NCBI GenBank assembly: GCA_950097015.1
Contig: CATNEN010000038.1
Coordinates: 14,874,001 to 14,938,000 of the forward strand
Origin: Macrostomum hystrix
Taxonomy: Eukaryota > Platyhelminthes > Macrostomidae
Direction: 5' to 3'
DNA: 64,000 nucleotides
A program made the position numbers and the translations under genes. Positions within the stretch are counted from its first letter, which is position 1. Each line of letters opens with the position of its first letter. Below the pieces are notes generated by a model that worked only from the letters and a program-made list of their open reading frames with translations, did no database searches and was not told the DNA's origin. Shown piece by piece: positions 46,751-57,200 of the stretch.

Positions 46751-47270
46751 TCCATTTCGGCGACAAGTCATTTCGGCGATAACCATTTTGGCGACAAGTC
46801 ATTTTGGCAACAACCACTTTGGCGACAAACATCGAAACCGCAGTAATAATGGATCTGATAGTGTTTGCTTATTGAGTAGGCCCTATGTAATGTATTTGAT
46901 TCTTCTACTTGTTAATGTATTCCTGTTATAGTATTTGTTTTAACATGTAATATAAATAGCGAGTTTGGATCAGTTTGGTCCGCGCTCTATGTGCGTCAAC
47001 CTCACCTGTCTTACTTATAAGTAGCATCATTTGCCGTCATTTTATAACTAACATATTCGTTATCGACTTCGTTATTCTACACAGGTAGAAGTGCTGTCGC
47101 GACTTTCGTCTCTGCCTTCTGTCCTCTATTCACTCTTTCGTTCTCTGCACTTTTCTTGTGCGAAATAAATTTGTTCCACAACTTCAAAAGTATTGTCGCC
47201 GAAATGGTTGTCGCCGAAATAACTTGTCGCCGAAATGGTTGTCGCCGAAATGGTATGTCGCCGAAATGGA
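46751..47270. mobile_element. 520-bp foldback/MITE-like element with repeated TIRs
   Basis: The left end is five 16-bp units of TCATTTCGGCGACAAG type (46751-46830). The right end is the inverse, five units of TTGTCGCCGAAATGG (47193-47270), so the element can fold into a long hairpin. The interior holds TATAAATA (46951-46958) and AATAAA (47164-47169), spaced like LTR promoter and poly(A) signals. Terminal inverted repeats made of short subrepeats are typical of foldback and some Mutator-like elements. Flanks share TCCG, but a target duplication is not clear. Confidence 0.75.
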
Positions 47271-48344
47271 CTGTTTCCGTTTTTTAATGTCGATGAGCTT
47301 TTGTTTGCCCCTAGTCCTAGATTCCTAGTGGATTGGTTTGCGTTGTCTGTGAAGTTGATTAAGAAAGAAGTAAAGAATAAACAAAAATAAGATGAGATGC
47401 TAGCATCCTTTTGAACGAAATGTCAGAATTAAATCAATGCAGCACCAGTACAATACATTACGTTAGGCCTATTACAAAAACTTCAATAAAAATGGTGTCG
47501 TCGTGACGATGGTGACCTGTCGATGTAAACAAAATTGAACACATTTATTTATACTGACAAAAAGGTGAGGCAAAATTACTTTGATTTGTAACTAGAAGAC
47601 CCTCTAAAACGTGCCGTTATTGAATAAGCCACACAATTTTATCTATTTGAATTTGCCCCTATTTGTATCTGATAAAACAAAAAATGCAATTGGTTTTCAC
47701 AAAAGTTAGTTCAGCTTTGATGCTCTTGCAACATTTTTAACAGACTATGTATTAAGTGAAGTAATTTGCTCATTAAACAATCAATAGTTCTTGAGCACAG
47801 TCTTTCAAGCCTTTTCGTTTTACCATGAACGTATTTTATCAAACTTAATTAGTACCGACGGTAAAGGTAAAACTAATAGTATATAGAAGATCGTTGCACT
47901 TGTTTGATGTGCAAGAAATTCTTATGAAGATAAAATTTTATTGCTACGATGTCCCACAACGCATGCACTTCTGAAGTCCACGGATAGCACATTATATAAA
48001 GGTTCGGAAATCAAATGGAAAAAATTGATCTATCTTTTATAAGAAGCATCGAGATGCATCGAGTTGGAACGCAGACCCAATGCAAGTATCAGTGTGGTAT
48101 ACATTTTCCCATGAAATGGGGCGTTCCATACGGGACGGGAACACTATAATTCACCTTAGCTTCGGATGTTTTATATTAATATTTTGGTATACACTACACA
48201 ATACCAGCTAGCTCTATCATCGTATTTAGGCAAAATTTTAGTCCGTGACCCTCGAAACAATTTACAACCTATAATGAATTTCTAGGGTGTCACAATAGTT
48301 AACAGAAACTTATATGTCAGTGCGAAAGTGGAAACATGATATCA
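47271..48344. other. AT-rich intergenic DNA
   Basis: No supported gene. An open frame at 48045-48215 (SSWNADPMQVSVWYTFSHEM) has no splice or family support. Confidence 0.4.
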
Positions 48345-48430
48345 TGAATATTTGAATATATGACAGGATTATGAAGTGAAAGGATTATGAACTGACAGGA
48401 TTATGAACTGACAGGATAATGAACTGACGA
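48345..48430 (+). repeat. Short 16-bp tandem repeat before an orphan exon
   Basis: About five units of GATTATGAACTGACAG ending at a possible acceptor (GACGAG at 48431). Confidence 0.7.
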
Positions 48431-48431
48431 G

Positions 48432-48632
48432 ACTATATTAATCATAGCCATAGCCGTTATCTTAATTAGGTTATATTTGTTTGAGCAGACAGTCCTTCGA
48501 CGGGCGGCTGCTTATGCCAAGGTGTTTTCGCTAAACGTGTCGGCTCTAAAAACGACCCGTGCCCCGAGAGGGCAGGTAATTCCCGAGGCAGTCAAGAGAC
48601 CGTCTGTACGTGCAAACACTCTTTACGGTTGA
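48432..48632 (+). CDS. Possible orphan terminal exon: one helix plus basic tail
   Basis: Open from a possible acceptor at 48430-48431 to TGA at 48630-48632, 66 codons without ATG. It begins with a membrane-helix-like stretch (TILIIAIAVILIRLYLFEQ). A basic tail follows (RRAAAYAKVFS, ALKTTRAPRGQ, PEAVKRPSVRANTLYG). Base composition rises sharply to GC-rich in a region otherwise AT-rich, as at other exons here. I recognise no family and see no upstream exon. It could equally be a remnant of a lost gene. Confidence 0.35.
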   Translation, partial: TILIIAIAVILIRLYLFEQTVLRRAAAYAKVFSLNVSALKTTRAPRGQVIPEAVKRPSVRANTLYG

Positions 48633-49649
48633 AGTAGTGAATATAATTTTGCTAATTACCTACAATGGAGGCTTTAATCCCTGTTACCTCTCGAGCTGTT
48701 TCACACCGCAGTTTTAAATCTCGATTTGATACCTAGATTTTTTTGGTCTATGGGCCAATCGTGTTCGTTTAAATTTAATTGGCGTAACCCAACCAACCCC
48801 ACCTCCGCTTCAATTGAATGTACAATGGTCCTCCATTTACAGCACAGCGGGCTTTGAATGTACAGCGCTGTGGCTAAGCGGGAGCTTTGCAGGAAATTTA
48901 CAGTCACGGTTGACGTGCGTGATACTTGAACTCGAGATAATAAACCGCTGGACTTTTGGTGTCGAAATTCAGACGCCCCACTTCGCAATCTAACTCAGCA
49001 ATATCTCGATTTGGTAATTAACAGCTTTTGGAAGTTTGAGCTAACAGACCGAAACAACAAATAAAAAAACCTGACTTTGTACATATGTTATTACAGCGAA
49101 ATAGCTTAATCCTTACGACATAGCTCCTGACTTTGCAAAAGCAATTAACGTTTCACCAACTGGTTTGACTCAATTCTGCACTGAAGCATCCTTTAAATAT
49201 TTAATCAGTTTATTAAAAAGATACCAGGATCTGCTCAGCATATCAAATTAGGTGAATTTCTAGACATTACACCGACTAAATTAAATTGCCTGTTTGGACA
49301 CAATTTTTTTACCTATCGAGGAAAATAATTAAGAGATAACTCCATTATCAACATTTTGCTCATACTTACATAAGCGATCTGAGCAGTATAGGTCAATATT
49401 GTTATCGAATAGTCTACAAGGATTAGATTCTAGTGCGTTTTATGCTAATCCCAATATGGAAATGTGCGGGTAAACATCGAGCATCTGACAGCCTAATTAA
49501 TCCATGCGCTCGTATTGGCCTGAGTTATAGAGGCTGCATTGATAGCAGCACTTAGCAAAACCCCTGTTCGGAAAGAGACATGCGGCTTCAGAATCTGCTT
49601 TGGGAATTAATCTACGAACCTGATTTGATCGGGCAAACACAACCTTGGG
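48633..49649. other. AT-rich spacer upstream of the GPCR
   Basis: No supported coding, RNA or repeat feature. It contains the upstream region of the GPCR gene. Confidence 0.5.
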
Positions 49650-49672
49650 TTATAAAAATTATATATATATAA
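49650..49672 (+). promoter_or_regulatory. TATA-like element of the GPCR gene
   Basis: TTATAAAAATTATATATATA lies just before the first ATG (49676). A TATA box placed here would start transcripts near 49690, past that ATG and before the second one at 49736. Confidence 0.35.
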
Positions 49673-49735
49673 GGAATGCTTAAGGCAAGTCGAAAGATAA
49701 CTGTTTCAAATTTAAAGCGATCACCAGCTTTAAAC

Positions 49736-51544
49736 ATGGGAAAATCTTTACTGCCAAACTGTTTGCTGTTTGTCATGTCTTGCTGTCAGCTGTTCTGCTG
49801 TTGCCATACCAACCAGACCAACGCGCCGCCGAGTACTGGCTATCCGAACTCATTATCTGACCGGGCGATTTGCACGAAGCTCGTGTCCCGACCAGAGACA
49901 TCTTTGATCCACAGCGCACTCGGAGTGCTAGCCGTTGGTCGGTGCCCGCCATCTGCATCGGATACGACTATCAAGGATCTGTGCCACCATTTGGGCCCAG
50001 AGCGACACATCAGACCAGACACCGTGCCGGTATTCGATAATCAAGGTATTCTCTACCTCAACCAGTACTGTCTGATGTGCAATAGCGCCCCAGACCAAGC
50101 TAAGCTGGTTTTTTCAGCTCTAACCAATGTAACCGTTTCCTGTTCGCGGAGTGTTAACGAACCCTGGGAACGGCACTCTTTGGACAATTTGTTACAGACA
50201 ACAAAGAATGGTTCGTTAGTACTTCCGGTTGGCTGTCGAGGTACCTTCTTGGTAGCTTTGGCTCACCCTGGCTTGGTTGACTGCTGTCCTATCAACGAGA
50301 CATTGTGCCGGGCCAAGTTTACCGAAGTCACAACTGTTGACATTGTGTTTAATTTTCGCATCGATTTCTTTAATCTATCTGGTCGATCCCGAATTCCGAA
50401 CGAAATGGACGGCGCTGATCGAAGCTCTAACCTGTGGAACTCGTCATCATGGACAGGGTTCTCGTTTCCTCGACGAGTAACGAGAGTCAGTCTTCTGGTG
50501 TTCTCGATGCTCAGCCTCGTGTGCCTCATCGCCATTTACAGCTGCTGCTGCCTGTCCGGACTGCGAAACCGTCCCGGTTATCTTCTGGTGTCGCACTGCT
50601 TCGCTCTGCTGCTTGTCTACGGCATCGACCTCCTCGAACTGACGGAAATTCCGAGTGTTTGGCTGCTGCAACAGCACTGGGTCTACTCTCTGACGGTTTT
50701 CGCAGCAAACGCCGCCTTCTGCTGGGCCCTGCTATTTGGTTGCGACCTCCTGCGAGCGTTGAGCGGCCTCAGCGTCAGCGGTTCCGGCGGCGGTGGCGCC
50801 AGCCAGCCATCAGATAGGCGCTCACGCCTCATAAGCGCTGCCCGCCTTGCCCTCATCGGCTGGGGTGTTCCGCTCCTATTCGCGGCAGCACCGATGGTAA
50901 CTCAGCGCGTCATTCGGCTGCGGCAAATCGAACAACAACAGCTCAACGCTACCGACGTCGGAATCACCAACTGGTCTGAGCTGCAGTTGGGCATTGTGTT
51001 CGCACCTTGGGCCGCTACGCTAGCTTTGAACTTTCTAGCCCTGGCTGCTATTTGGCGCAGAATTTTCTTAGCCGCCCAGAGTGCCCGACAAGGCGGCGCA
51101 GGATTTAATGCAGCCACAAGCACCAGGGGCTTTGCTAAAGCGAAACGATTGGCGATTACCGCCCTAAAAGTGTCAGTTCTGCTAGGAGTGTGCTGGCTGC
51201 CATTCTGTTTGAGCATATCGTTGGGCTTGTCGCATGAGTCGATTGGCTTCCTCGCTGGTCAGCTCTGTCGCAGCAGCCAGGGCTTGCTGCTCCTAGCGGC
51301 TTTCGGTAGCAGCGCTCGAGTGCGAAAGCAGCTGGCTGATCGACTGACCAAGAGGTCGACCTCCTCAGGACCCGGTAGCGGTCTGGCAGTTAAAGGCGAT
51401 TTAACGAAGGGTCGAAGGCGCAACACTGGAGCAACGACCAGCGGCGGCAGCGACAACAGCCGACCTCAGGATGATAAAACTTCAAGGCGCTTGTTGGGTC
51501 CTGCGGCTGGACAAAAAGTTGAAAGAAACGACAAGCTTGCTTAA
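49736..51544 (+). CDS. Intronless secretin/Methuselah-like (class B) GPCR
   Basis: Single exon, 602 aa from ATG 49736 (622 aa if ATG 49676 is used). The second ATG gives a clear signal peptide (MGKSLLPNCLLFVMSCCQLF), so I prefer it. A Cys-rich ectodomain of about 225 residues with several N-glycosylation sites precedes seven helices. Helix 1 follows RRVTRVSLLVFS, helix 2 SHCFALLLVYGIDLLEL, helix 4 LALIGWGVPLLFAA (GWG-P is a class B hallmark), helix 6 AITALKVSVLLGVCWLPF, and helix 7 ends in FGSSARVRKQLADRL. No GPS/GAIN cleavage motif is visible, so it is not a classic adhesion receptor. It is likely an orphan plasma-membrane receptor of the Methuselah/secretin type; ligand unknown. Loops contain Gly/Ser-rich inserts. 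An intronless gene among intron-rich neighbours suggests possible retroposition. Confidence 0.82.
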   Translation: MGKSLLPNCLLFVMSCCQLFCCCHTNQTNAPPSTGYPNSLSDRAICTKLVSRPETSLIHSALGVLAVGRCPPSASDTTIKDLCHHLGPERHIRPDTVPVFDNQGILYLNQYCLMCNSAPDQAKLVFSALTNVTVSCSRSVNEPWERHSLDNLLQTTKNGSLVLPVGCRGTFLVALAHPGLVDCCPINETLCRAKFTEVTTVDIVFNFRIDFFNLSGRSRIPNEMDGADRSSNLWNSSSWTGFSFPRRVTRVSLLVFSMLSLVCLIAIYSCCCLSGLRNRPGYLLVSHCFALLLVYGIDLLELTEIPSVWLLQQHWVYSLTVFAANAAFCWALLFGCDLLRALSGLSVSGSGGGGASQPSDRRSRLISAARLALIGWGVPLLFAAAPMVTQRVIRLRQIEQQQLNATDVGITNWSELQLGIVFAPWAATLALNFLALAAIWRRIFLAAQSARQGGAGFNAATSTRGFAKAKRLAITALKVSVLLGVCWLPFCLSISLGLSHESIGFLAGQLCRSSQGLLLLAAFGSSARVRKQLADRLTKRSTSSGPGSGLAVKGDLTKGRRRNTGATTSGGSDNSRPQDDKTSRRLLGPAAGQKVERNDKLA

Positions 51545-51884
51545 AATAGCTCGTACATGTGTACCCCTGAGACCGTGACAAATCACTGAAGAACTATGTC
51601 AAGGGTCAGTGTCTAATTAAGCAATATTTTGTATCGGAATTCCTAATTTCCGAGTTGCTGAGTTTTACCAATAACTGTTTAACATAAAACAAATTTCCGA
51701 GTTTAATAGCTTTTAAATTTCTAAGATCATAAGATTCGTAAGAAAGAGTGTGTGATACGAGTTTTTTTATTTTGCTAGTCTGAATATCCTAGTGATTTCC
51801 TGTAGTATATATTAGTATCGGAATCCTATATACGAGTACTTTATACGATAATAATAATTTAATATAACTGCCCCAATTTGGGCC
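51545..51884. other. GPCR 3' flank
   Basis: AT-rich; no canonical AATAAA is obvious. Confidence 0.5.
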
Positions 51885-52015
51885 ACGTACGGCTGTTCAG
51901 TCCATGGACTGGCGGAACCGGCACCCACCCTAAATAAGCCCAGGTAACGCTGGTAGCCATTTAACAGCTGGTTGAAGTGAAGCAATGCATGGCTAAGTGT
52001 CTCGCAATAGGACAA
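51885..52015 (-). mobile_element. SINE family 1 fragment (head missing)
   Basis: Body and 3' part only: CGGCTGTTCAGTCCATGGAC and TAGCCATTTAACAGCTGG on plus. The tRNA-like head expected near 52020-52090 is absent. Confidence 0.7.
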
Positions 52016-52217
52016 CTAGTCCTAAACCTGACACGACTATACTCCTATTGTACTTACCCGCGCATCCTGTATCAAATGTTCCAGAGAGTCTCTTTTTATC
52101 CGAAGTTTTAATAGTCCTGAACCAGTTAAATCTGAATTTTTTCAGGCCGACCAAGTGCTGGTTTTGATTAGCCAAATATTGGTTTATTTCCTGTTCACAT
52201 AAAATATTAAGCGTTGA

Positions 52218-53225
52218 TTAAAAACTCAATAGTTCTTTCAAAAAGTTCAGCTCAAAAAGCTTATCGCAATTGCAGGTGTCGCCTACCAGCTCAATCTCAA
52301 CAGAGTCTTGTTCGCTCTCCGTATTTCCACCTGTTGTGCCGAGGCAGCAATTACCGGCGCACAAAGAGCCGCCTCCTCCGCCGGGATGAAGGTAGTAGGT
52401 GCCAGCTCCGCCGCCGCTGAAGCCGCCGCCGCCTCCACCAGACGAAATTATGTCGCCGGTTCCGTCGGATACATAACACAAAAACAATAAAAGCTTGTGT
52501 TTAGCTCAGCAAGAGTTTACTGAGAAATGTTTGAACAGTCTTGTTTGCCCTAGAAAGTGGTATTTTTGCTTGCGACGCTCCTGAAACGTCATAGATTTGA
52601 CCACACATACTTTATGGTACTAATAGTACGATAATAGTTAAAAAGATAAATGCTTCTCTCTCACTCGCAACAAGGTTCCAGAGCTCGATTCTTCAGCGAG
52701 GTCACATTAATTTGGGTCGCAGCCGCGGAGAGAAGGCTTGGGGACTTGTCGTGCAATTTAAGCCCTTGAGGGCCAACCGCATGAGAGTGTACACTGCCTG
52801 ACGATGAGCTAGAAAGTTGTTGCAGTTGCTCGTAACAAAAACACTTGTCTCACAAATAACAGGCTGAGTGGCGCTGAACTTTCCCGATGGCTGTTGGGCC
52901 GGGTTGACAGCAGTCCACAGCAGGTCGTCGGGTCCGCCACAAGCTGCCTCTGCCCAGGAGAGCCAGTCGAAGCGGATAGCTAGTCGCTGCCACTCGGTAC
53001 CACCAGCTGGCAGATTCCGCTGCAGTCTCTGCTAAGTCTGGCCATTGTGCAGAAACCTATTGACGCATCTCGCCAGGCAACTAATACCGAGCCACACTTC
53101 AGTCTCGCTGAGCACGGAGCTTCCGTCGATGATGACAGCGGGACCGACAATGCGACGGTAGAGAGCCTCCAGTTGCTGCGACTGGGGAGACCAGCCGTCT
53201 GCACCTGCACAGGATTAGATAAAAA
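52218..53225 (-). pseudogene. Decayed or fragmentary gene with glycine-rich (ALK/LTK-type) segment
   Basis: Two stretches on minus have coding-like GC3. The first, about 53220-52850, reads ADGWSPQSQQLEALYRRIVG, then IIDGSSVLSETEVWLGIS, then after one in-frame TAG (about 53033) continues WQRLAIRFDWLSWAEAACGG. The second, about 52460-52218, reads SSGGGGGGFSGGG, then HPGGGGGSLCAGNCC, VEIELVGDTCNCD and a stop. The spacing of Gly runs resembles the glycine-rich domain of ALK/LTK-like extracellular proteins. A SINE fragment lies between them. The stop codon, the SINE and the lack of clear splice sites suggest a dying gene, but a 39-bp in-frame intron around the TAG cannot be excluded. Confidence 0.4.
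52660..52815 (+). mobile_element. SINE family 2 fragment
   Basis: 5' half only: CGCAGCCGCGGAGAGAAGGC, GCCCTTGAGGGCCAACCGC, CACTGCCTGACGATGAG. Confidence 0.7.
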
Positions 53226-53289
53226 AATCGTGACATAGCGCTGACTATTGTGGTGTGGTTGAAATGCTTCTGTGACTTTAACATGGTTC

Positions 53290-54232
53290 ATGAGTAACGA
53301 CTGTTGGTTAATTAATCTTCTTCAGAAGGACATACTCGTACACAAATATTAGACTATATGATCAACGATATGAAGGATATGAATTCAATTCCTAATATAA
53401 TTAAATCGGTAATAAAAAGACTTACCAACTTAGGACATTGGATTTAAAACTTGGCCGACAATAAAAATGCCATAAAGCATTTTACAGCCTTGGTTGCTTC
53501 TCTAAGAAATAGCGCTTAAAACTTCAAGCAATGCGAGAAAATAGTAACTTCATTTTCAATTTCATAGAGGTTTAGGGCGCCGAAGAGCGAAAATTCGATG
53601 GCGAAGATTAGCCGGGGCCAATCTTTTTATGTTGTCAAGGTTACTGAGGATGGAGGCTTTCGTATGCATCTGAGGAAAGCTTTGCATCATTTTTTACTTT
53701 ATCCTAATATCTTACATGTAATTAAATCTATAAACTTACTTGAATCTGACGATTACAAGAAAGTTTAGTCCATGTAATTATTCCAGTATTCAAAATCTTC
53801 TTAAAAATTGCATTCATACAGTTTCAATAAGATAATCATCGTCTAGGATCATCAAAAATACATAGACATTTTGAATCGTAAAAAGTATTGGTTAACTTGG
53901 GGACTGCTTTGGGATTAAAAATTAGGCCAATAGTATGTGAGATACATTTGGGGTAGATATTAAGGTGAAAAATATAAGAAAAATATATGCTAGTAAGAGA
54001 AACAAGTACCTTAAAATTTGTTTTACCTTAACTGAAACCGTGTTAAATTAACTTCCGAAACTGTCAATACTTTTTAAGAAATAAAAGTGGGTGGAAAAAA
54101 ATTCCTGCTATTAATAAAGTTAGTAAAAGTTAATAAATTAGTTTTTAAGCTAATTTGCTTGTATTGTAAAAGAAACACTGCAAATTAACAATCCATTGTG
54201 AAACGATTCAAAACTTAATAGTCGTGTCAAAC
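53290..54232. other. AT-rich upstream region of DLAT
   Basis: No coding signal; the promoter and 5' UTR of DLAT probably lie at its right end. Confidence 0.5.
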
Positions 54233-57200
54233 ATGTCACACATAACAAAGCTTGTAACCTTGGATAGTATAGAGTATGTAAGGCTTTGCCATAAATTTCG
54301 CTTGATAAGCAGATGTTTGAGCAGTATTAAGCGCTCTGGCTCACCATTGGGACAGCCGATCAGGTAATTGATAAAAATTGTAGAATTTTGGTTTTGAAGA
54401 AGTAATTTAATATTTACATTTTAAGTAGTTCCCAGAGCATAATCATAGAAAATGTTGCTATACATAAAAATATTAATTTATTTGCTTGATGTATTTTTCT
54501 ATTCCTTATTATGAATGTGCTAGCCAGGGCTATTTCTTATTAGACCAGGGCTTATAATAGGCACCAATGTAGCATATACCCCCATATGATGGTCTTAATT
54601 ATGTTATGGCATATTGTACGCCAAACAAAATGTCCAATTTTTTACATCAAGAACTACTCCTTGTATGCCAACTCCAAAAATTTTCTATAAATTTGTTAAT
54701 TATATACCAGTAAGCTAACTCAAAAAAGTTAATATAATTAAATGAACAAATAATAGTTAAGCAAAAAAAACTTTCTGAGTAACATGTATTGTTAATATAT
54801 TATACAGATTTATTAGGATAAAAATGTAGCATACATTTTGTTTTACCTAATTAACTTAATCTTATAAATGCCAGTGCAGTTTATTTAAAAGCAAGACTTA
54901 TTCATGTTATTGAACAGTCCGATTAGTTCACTTGCAACTCATGAGGTGAAATGCCAAGTAGATAGCTAGCCTATATTATCTATCTATGCAGTATACATGC
55001 AGAACTAGTGTATGTGATTGGTACCATCCAGTCTAAAGGAAGCCTATTATGAATGAAAGCAGGATAAATATGTATTTGAAAACCTAGTGTAATTTAAGAG
55101 TTATTATTCATTTTCAAGAAAAAAAACAAAATAATGACTTGCTGCTTTGACTCATATATTACATGTTTTAAAAGTTTCATAGGGTCTACCCATTTAAATA
55201 GATATTTAAACATGCAATTTTTAATACTACATACTATATATATTAAAAGTTATAATAGAGAGGGAGCCCTACACACATTTTATAGTTGAAGCCCAGTTAA
55301 CAATCTAAACAATCATAAACTTTAATTAAGTAAAAAAGTCAATTTTGCTTTTGGCCTAGGCTAGACACTTGGTACCTCATTTCTAATTAAAATCTAAGTG
55401 TACTAGCTATTGTCCTGTACAAAAAATATTACAATTTGTAACATTATAATTATGTTTCAAATATTTTTGTCAGTAGATCTTTATTCTGAAAAATCTTGCA
55501 TTTTTATACCTTTCCAGAACCATTGGTAATCACCAGCCATGGGCATCTCCACAGCAGGCCTCAGCATCAATTGCTTGTGGCCAAGCAAGGCTGCAACTAG
55601 CTCAGACACTGCTGCTTAGGCAGCCTGTCAGGTCCTATTCAGGTAGGCCCTTGTTTAGTTAATAAACTTTTAAGGTTTTATTTAGGGTTTTAAGGTATAA
55701 CTGATATTTATGTTTTGCTTTTTTCTGACAATTTAATGATTTACTACTGCACAATTGCGAGTATTAGTCATGCACGTGGCTAAGTAAATAATGATTAACT
55801 TTTCATTATCATTTTTATGATTATGATTAGGCCTACTGATCATTTTTATCAGCAAATAACATTTATATTCATGACACATTGACTGTGGCCCAAAATGAAC
55901 AATATGCAATAGTTTATTTACTTTTTTTACACACCAAAAACCCACCATTATGAATCCTGCATTACCTCATCCCTTTCTTTACACCCTATCCCACCCCTAT
56001 CTATAAACCCTTTGTTATCCCACCCTTACCAGGAACTCTTCATTGCCTATCCCTTTAGTCAATGAACTATTCATTTCCCAATTCCACAGGCTGTGAATCC
56101 TATTATTATTTCTTACATCTAGCCTGTGAATTCCATGTGACCCATTCTCTCGAAATTTTCGATGCACAAAATTAAAGTAAGCTTTTTGGTGGAGTGATTG
56201 TTTCAATTTTTTGCTTATACATTTTAATTCAAAATATTACTATTCTTATATGATGTAATTAATTCAGTCCATTTCGGCCTGCGAATTTGTTAATTAATGA
56301 AATTTGTCAAGCTTGACGACCGTGTTTTAGACCTACCGCCGCACCAGACTATAGTCCTGCCTGCACTGTCCCCGACAATGGAATCCGGTTCTATTGTCTC
56401 TTGGGACAAATCAGTCGGCGACGAGATTAAAGAGGGCGATTTATTGTGCGAAGTTGAAACTGACAAAGCCACAATGGGCTTCGAAGCATCCGAAGCCGGC
56501 TTTCTAGCCAAGATCTTGGTGCCGGCTGGTACCAAAGGCTTGGCTCTGGGTTCACCAGTGTGCATTGTGGTGGCCAATAAAGCCGAGGTCGAAGCTTTTG
56601 CTAATTATACTCCGTCAGCGAGTGCCGCTGCTCCTACGGCACCCAAGCAACAGCAGCAGCAGCAGCCACAAGCTGCACCGTCAAATGCTACTAAAAGCAG
56701 TGCGTTGTGTATATAAGGGGCTCTGTTTTTTTGAAATTTTACCTTAACGGTTTGCTTTCTAACCATTAAATAAGTTAAAAATTTCCCAATATATATTTTT
56801 GTTGTAATTTGTTAAACAGTCTTTGTTGTGCCAAACACAAAGACTTCCAGTGTGGTTTTTTAAAGAGGTGATTCAACCTGAAAATGTTTTTTTGTTATTG
56901 TTGTTGTTTTTGTTTGCGTTCAGAGGTTGTAGCCTAGTGGTTAGGGCGTCGGACTTACGACTTAAAGGTCGTGGGTTCGATTCCCGACTCCACTGGAACA
57001 ATTTGTGTCCTTTAGCAAGACGCTTAACCCTGCATTGCTTCAGTTCACCCAGCTGTTAAATGGGTGCCAGCATCAGCTGGGATAATTGAAGGTGGGTGTG
57101 GCGTCCCCCCAGTCCATGGACTGAACAGCTGTACGCAGCCTTCAGATGCGCCGCGCAATAGCTGCGGCTGTGCTGTCGGCTGCACATCTGGCCCAATTGG

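Noticed and set aside
56925-57000. Functional tRNA gene
   Set aside because: A and B boxes are good, but no 7-bp acceptor stem forms and the same head recurs joined to a common body elsewhere, so it is a SINE head.
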